Positions 62,207 through 64,000 of a DNA stretch of 64,000 nt are shown piece by piece. The DNA comes from Acidobacteriota bacterium. Its GTDB lineage: Bacteria; Acidobacteriota; Terriglobia; Bryobacterales; UBA6623. The notes under the pieces are model-generated. The model ran no database searches, was not told the DNA's origin, and saw only the letters and a list, made by a program, of their open reading frames with translations. The stretch's first letter is position 1; every line of letters begins with the position of its first letter. The position numbers and the translations under genes were made by a program. Where the stretch lies: NCBI GenBank assembly GCA_016125275.1, contig WGMB01000017.1, positions 1 through 64,000 on the forward strand, given 5' to 3'.

Positions 62207-64000
62207 CTACCGGTAGAACGGCTTCCAGGTGATCCAGCGCGGGCCGTAGTGGGGTTCCGGGTGCCCCACTTCCAAGGCGCCGAGGTCCGGGCCCTTGCCG
62301 GTGAAGCCGTCGTTGACGGTCGGCAGGACCTGCCCGGCGTCCACGGCCTTCGAGCCCGGCCTGAGTTGGAAATTGAGATCCATCGAGTGGTAGACCTTGT
62401 AGCGATTGGAGGGGTCCGGTGGGGCCAGATCCTGGAAAATGTCGAAGTCGAGCTCGACGCCGTGCTCCTCCTGGCCGGTGGCCTTCCGGAACTCCGCCAG
62501 CGTGGCGAAGCTCTTCCAGTCCGACCGGGCCGGTTCGTAGGCCGTCTTGCCCGGGGCCGGGGCCAGCCAGCGGTACTGGTCCTTGACTCCGGGGTTGGGG
62601 CGGAAGCCGTTGTAGTCGGTGCTGTAATTCTCCGTGGCGTTGCCCCAGGTCATCACGCCGCGGCCAGGCGCGTTGCGGCTGAGGAACAGATTGTTGCGGA
62701 AGTGCGCGTTGGAGTAAGGGCCGCCGGTGGTCTGCTCGCTGATCATCGTGTTGTGGTAGGCGATGATTCCCGCCGGGATCGAGCTGAACTTGAACGGGCT
62801 ACCGCCGGGCACGTTGTAGAGCAGGTTGCGGTAGAAGTAGACCGGCCCGCCGAACATCGGCTGGGCGCTGTAGCCGTTCATTGCCGCGTTGACGCCGCGG
62901 TTCTCGAAGATGCGGATGTTGTGCGTGCCGCCGTCGGACTCGATGAAGTCATCGTTCGACAAGTGGATGTCGTTGCCGTAGATGTCGATCGACGACGACT
63001 GGCGCTCCAGGTCGTCTTCGGGCGGGCCGTAGGTGGAGATGCAGATGGCGTCGTGGAAGTAGGCGACGGCGTTGTGGGCGATCACGTGGCCGGGGCCGTA
63101 GACCTTGACGGCAAAGAAGCTCCGCAACTGGTGCGAGGGGTAGATGCCGGCAGCGCGCGAGCCGGCCTGGTTCCAGCCGATCAGACGCATCTGGTCCTCG
63201 CGGCCCAGGAAGAGATTGTCGGAGATGAGGAAGTCGTGCGAGCCGGAGTTCTCCGTCCACACGCCGACGCCGATGTCCTCGAAGCGGCAGTTGCGGACGG
63301 TGAGGGCGACGGCTCCCATTACGTCCTTCTCACCCGCGAACAGAGCCACTTCGGTGTTGCGGAACGTCAGGCCTTCGAAGATGTGGTGCTCGGTCGCCAT
63401 GACGTCGAAGATGCGGCTGTTGCCCGCGCCGTCGAAGATGGCCTCGCCGTCTCCGGCGCCCTTGATGGTGATGGGCTTCTCGGCGGTGCCTTTGAGGGAC
63501 AAAGAGATCGTCCCGGTGAACGGGCCGCTGAGGGGATCGACGTAGTTGAGCCGATCCGGGCGGTAGAGGCCGGCGTGGACGAGGATCGTGTCACCCGGCT
63601 GCGCCTTCATGGTGCGCACGGACGTCCAGTCACCACGGCCGGGGCCGTAGTAGGCGTGCTTGAGGCCGATGAAGCTGGGCTCCTCGCGAGGCCCTTCGTG
63701 GTCGGCCGGGTAGACGTGCAGCACGCGTCCGCCGGAGTACGATTTGGGCTCGGCGCGGGTAGCGACCTTCACCCGTTGTTGGGCTTCTCCGGTGACGCCG
63801 TCAGGGTCCTCCAGCGTGAACTCGCACTCGTATTCGGTGGCCGGCTCGAGGTTCAGGATGCTGCCTGCAAAGCCGTCCGGCACGACGTAGCGCATCTCGT
63901 ATTGCTCGCGGTAGACGCGTTCGCCGCCGATGCGCAGCAGCGGGAGGGCGTCGCGCCACTGTGCCGCGCCGACCTTGCGGAAGCGGACCTTCACGGTGGC
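62207..64000 (-). CDS. Right-handed parallel beta-helix protein (5' end outside window)
   Basis: At least 597 residues; the frame is open through the end of the window, so the gene's start is missing. The visible first ~90 residues are fibronectin-III-like (ILNLEPATEYECEFTLEDPD is the typical C-terminal part of such a domain). A long beta-helix follows with repeats such as ITIKGAGDGEAIFDGAGNSR, HIFEGLTFRNTEVALFAG and ALTVRNCRFEDIGVGVWTEN, as in pectate-lyase-like and polysaccharide-degrading enzymes. A C-terminal LGALEVGHPEPHYGPRW ends it. Probably a secreted polysaccharide-binding or -cleaving protein; the catalytic residues were not identified. Signal peptide, if any, is outside the window. 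Confidence 0.85.
   Translation of the reverse strand, partial: ATVKVRFRKVGAAQWRDALPLLRIGGERVYREQYEMRYVVPDGFAGSILNLEPATEYECEFTLEDPDGVTGEAQQRVKVATRAEPKSYSGGRVLHVYPADHEGPREEPSFIGLKHAYYGPGRGDWTSVRTMKAQPGDTILVHAGLYRPDRLNYVDPLSGPFTGTISLSLKGTAEKPITIKGAGDGEAIFDGAGNSRIFDVMATEHHIFEGLTFRNTEVALFAGEKDVMGAVALTVRNCRFEDIGVGVWTENSGSHDFLISDNLFLGREDQMRLIGWNQAGSRAAGIYPSHQLRSFFAVKVYGPGHVIAHNAVAYFHDAICISTYGPPEDDLERQSSSIDIYGNDIHLSNDDFIESDGGTHNIRIFENRGVNAAMNGYSAQPMFGGPVYFYRNLLYNVPGGSPFKFSSIPAGIIAYHNTMISEQTTGGPYSNAHFRNNLFLSRNAPGRGVMTWGNATENYSTDYNGFRPNPGVKDQYRWLAPAPGKTAYEPARSDWKSFATLAEFRKATGQEEHGVELDFDIFQDLAPPDPSNRYKVYHSMDLNFQLRPGSKAVDAGQVLPTVNDGFTGKGPDLGALEVGHPEPHYGPRWITWKPFYR

Overview
The window is high-GC bacterial chromosome, most likely from an Acidobacteriota of the Bryobacterales/Solibacter type. 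This is inferred from gene families: two or three secreted proteins of the Solibacter TIGR03437 type, three large Oar-like TonB-dependent receptors with N-terminal carboxypeptidase-regulatory-like domains, a DUF1501 plus cytochrome/DUF1549/DUF1553 pair, several PQQ-type propellers, and many exported enzymes with twin-arginine or lipoprotein signals. No rRNA, tRNA, CRISPR array or insertion sequence was recognised.

Layout. 1-0.8 kb: 3' end of groEL and its terminator. 1.2-4.7 kb: a two-gene operon on the minus strand, visibly AT-richer than its surroundings, that reads as a complete Gabija anti-phage system (OLD-family ATPase/TOPRIM nuclease GajA and UvrD-like helicase GajB). 5.2-9.7 kb: a thioredoxin-like protein, a DUF1501 protein and a cytochrome/DUF1549/DUF1553 protein. 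9.8-13.2 kb: an unrecognised protein that may have a degenerate phospholipase-D fold, then an exported caspase-like protease coupled to a small secreted or anchored partner. 13.3-20.4 kb: a methyltransferase and two TonB-dependent receptors. 20.4-26.4 kb: cysE, an OsmC protein, a PQQ dehydrogenase with a haem domain, an alpha/beta hydrolase and a FAD lipoprotein. 26.5-28.1 kb: a GFSRGA-type hydrolase fused to LysM and a RelE/ParE-type toxin-antitoxin pair.

28.1-36.5 kb looks like a carbon-acquisition locus: a HpcH/HpaI aldolase divergent from a secreted Gfo/Idh/MocA oxidoreductase, a sodium:solute symporter, a 36-residue membrane protein coupled to the symporter, a PHP/DUF3604 secreted protein and a TIGR03437 protein. 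36.8-40.2 kb holds the primary sigma factor and an exported oligoendopeptidase F, separated by a very strong bidirectional terminator. 40.4-48.6 kb holds a B12-binding radical SAM enzyme, an unknown two-part protein, an apparently exported pyruvyl-transferase-like protein, a propeller lipoprotein coupled to a frameshifted TIGR03437 gene, an NTF2-like protein and a VWA protein.

48.9-54 kb carries a 1188-residue CHAT protease-NTPase-TPR protein, with four nearly identical 120-bp TPR repeats, downstream of an HtrA protease. 54.3-64 kb holds a PQQ propeller with embedded EF-hands, two overlapping glycosyltransferases, a third TonB-dependent receptor, a multi-pass HTTM-like membrane protein and an incomplete beta-helix protein running off the end.

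The most notable content is immune or conflict-related: the Gabija island, the CHAT-NTPase-TPR protein, the exported caspase pair, the putative PLD-fold protein and the toxin-antitoxin module. Only Gabija matches a described system with confidence. All functional statements come from reading motifs and context; no database search was possible.
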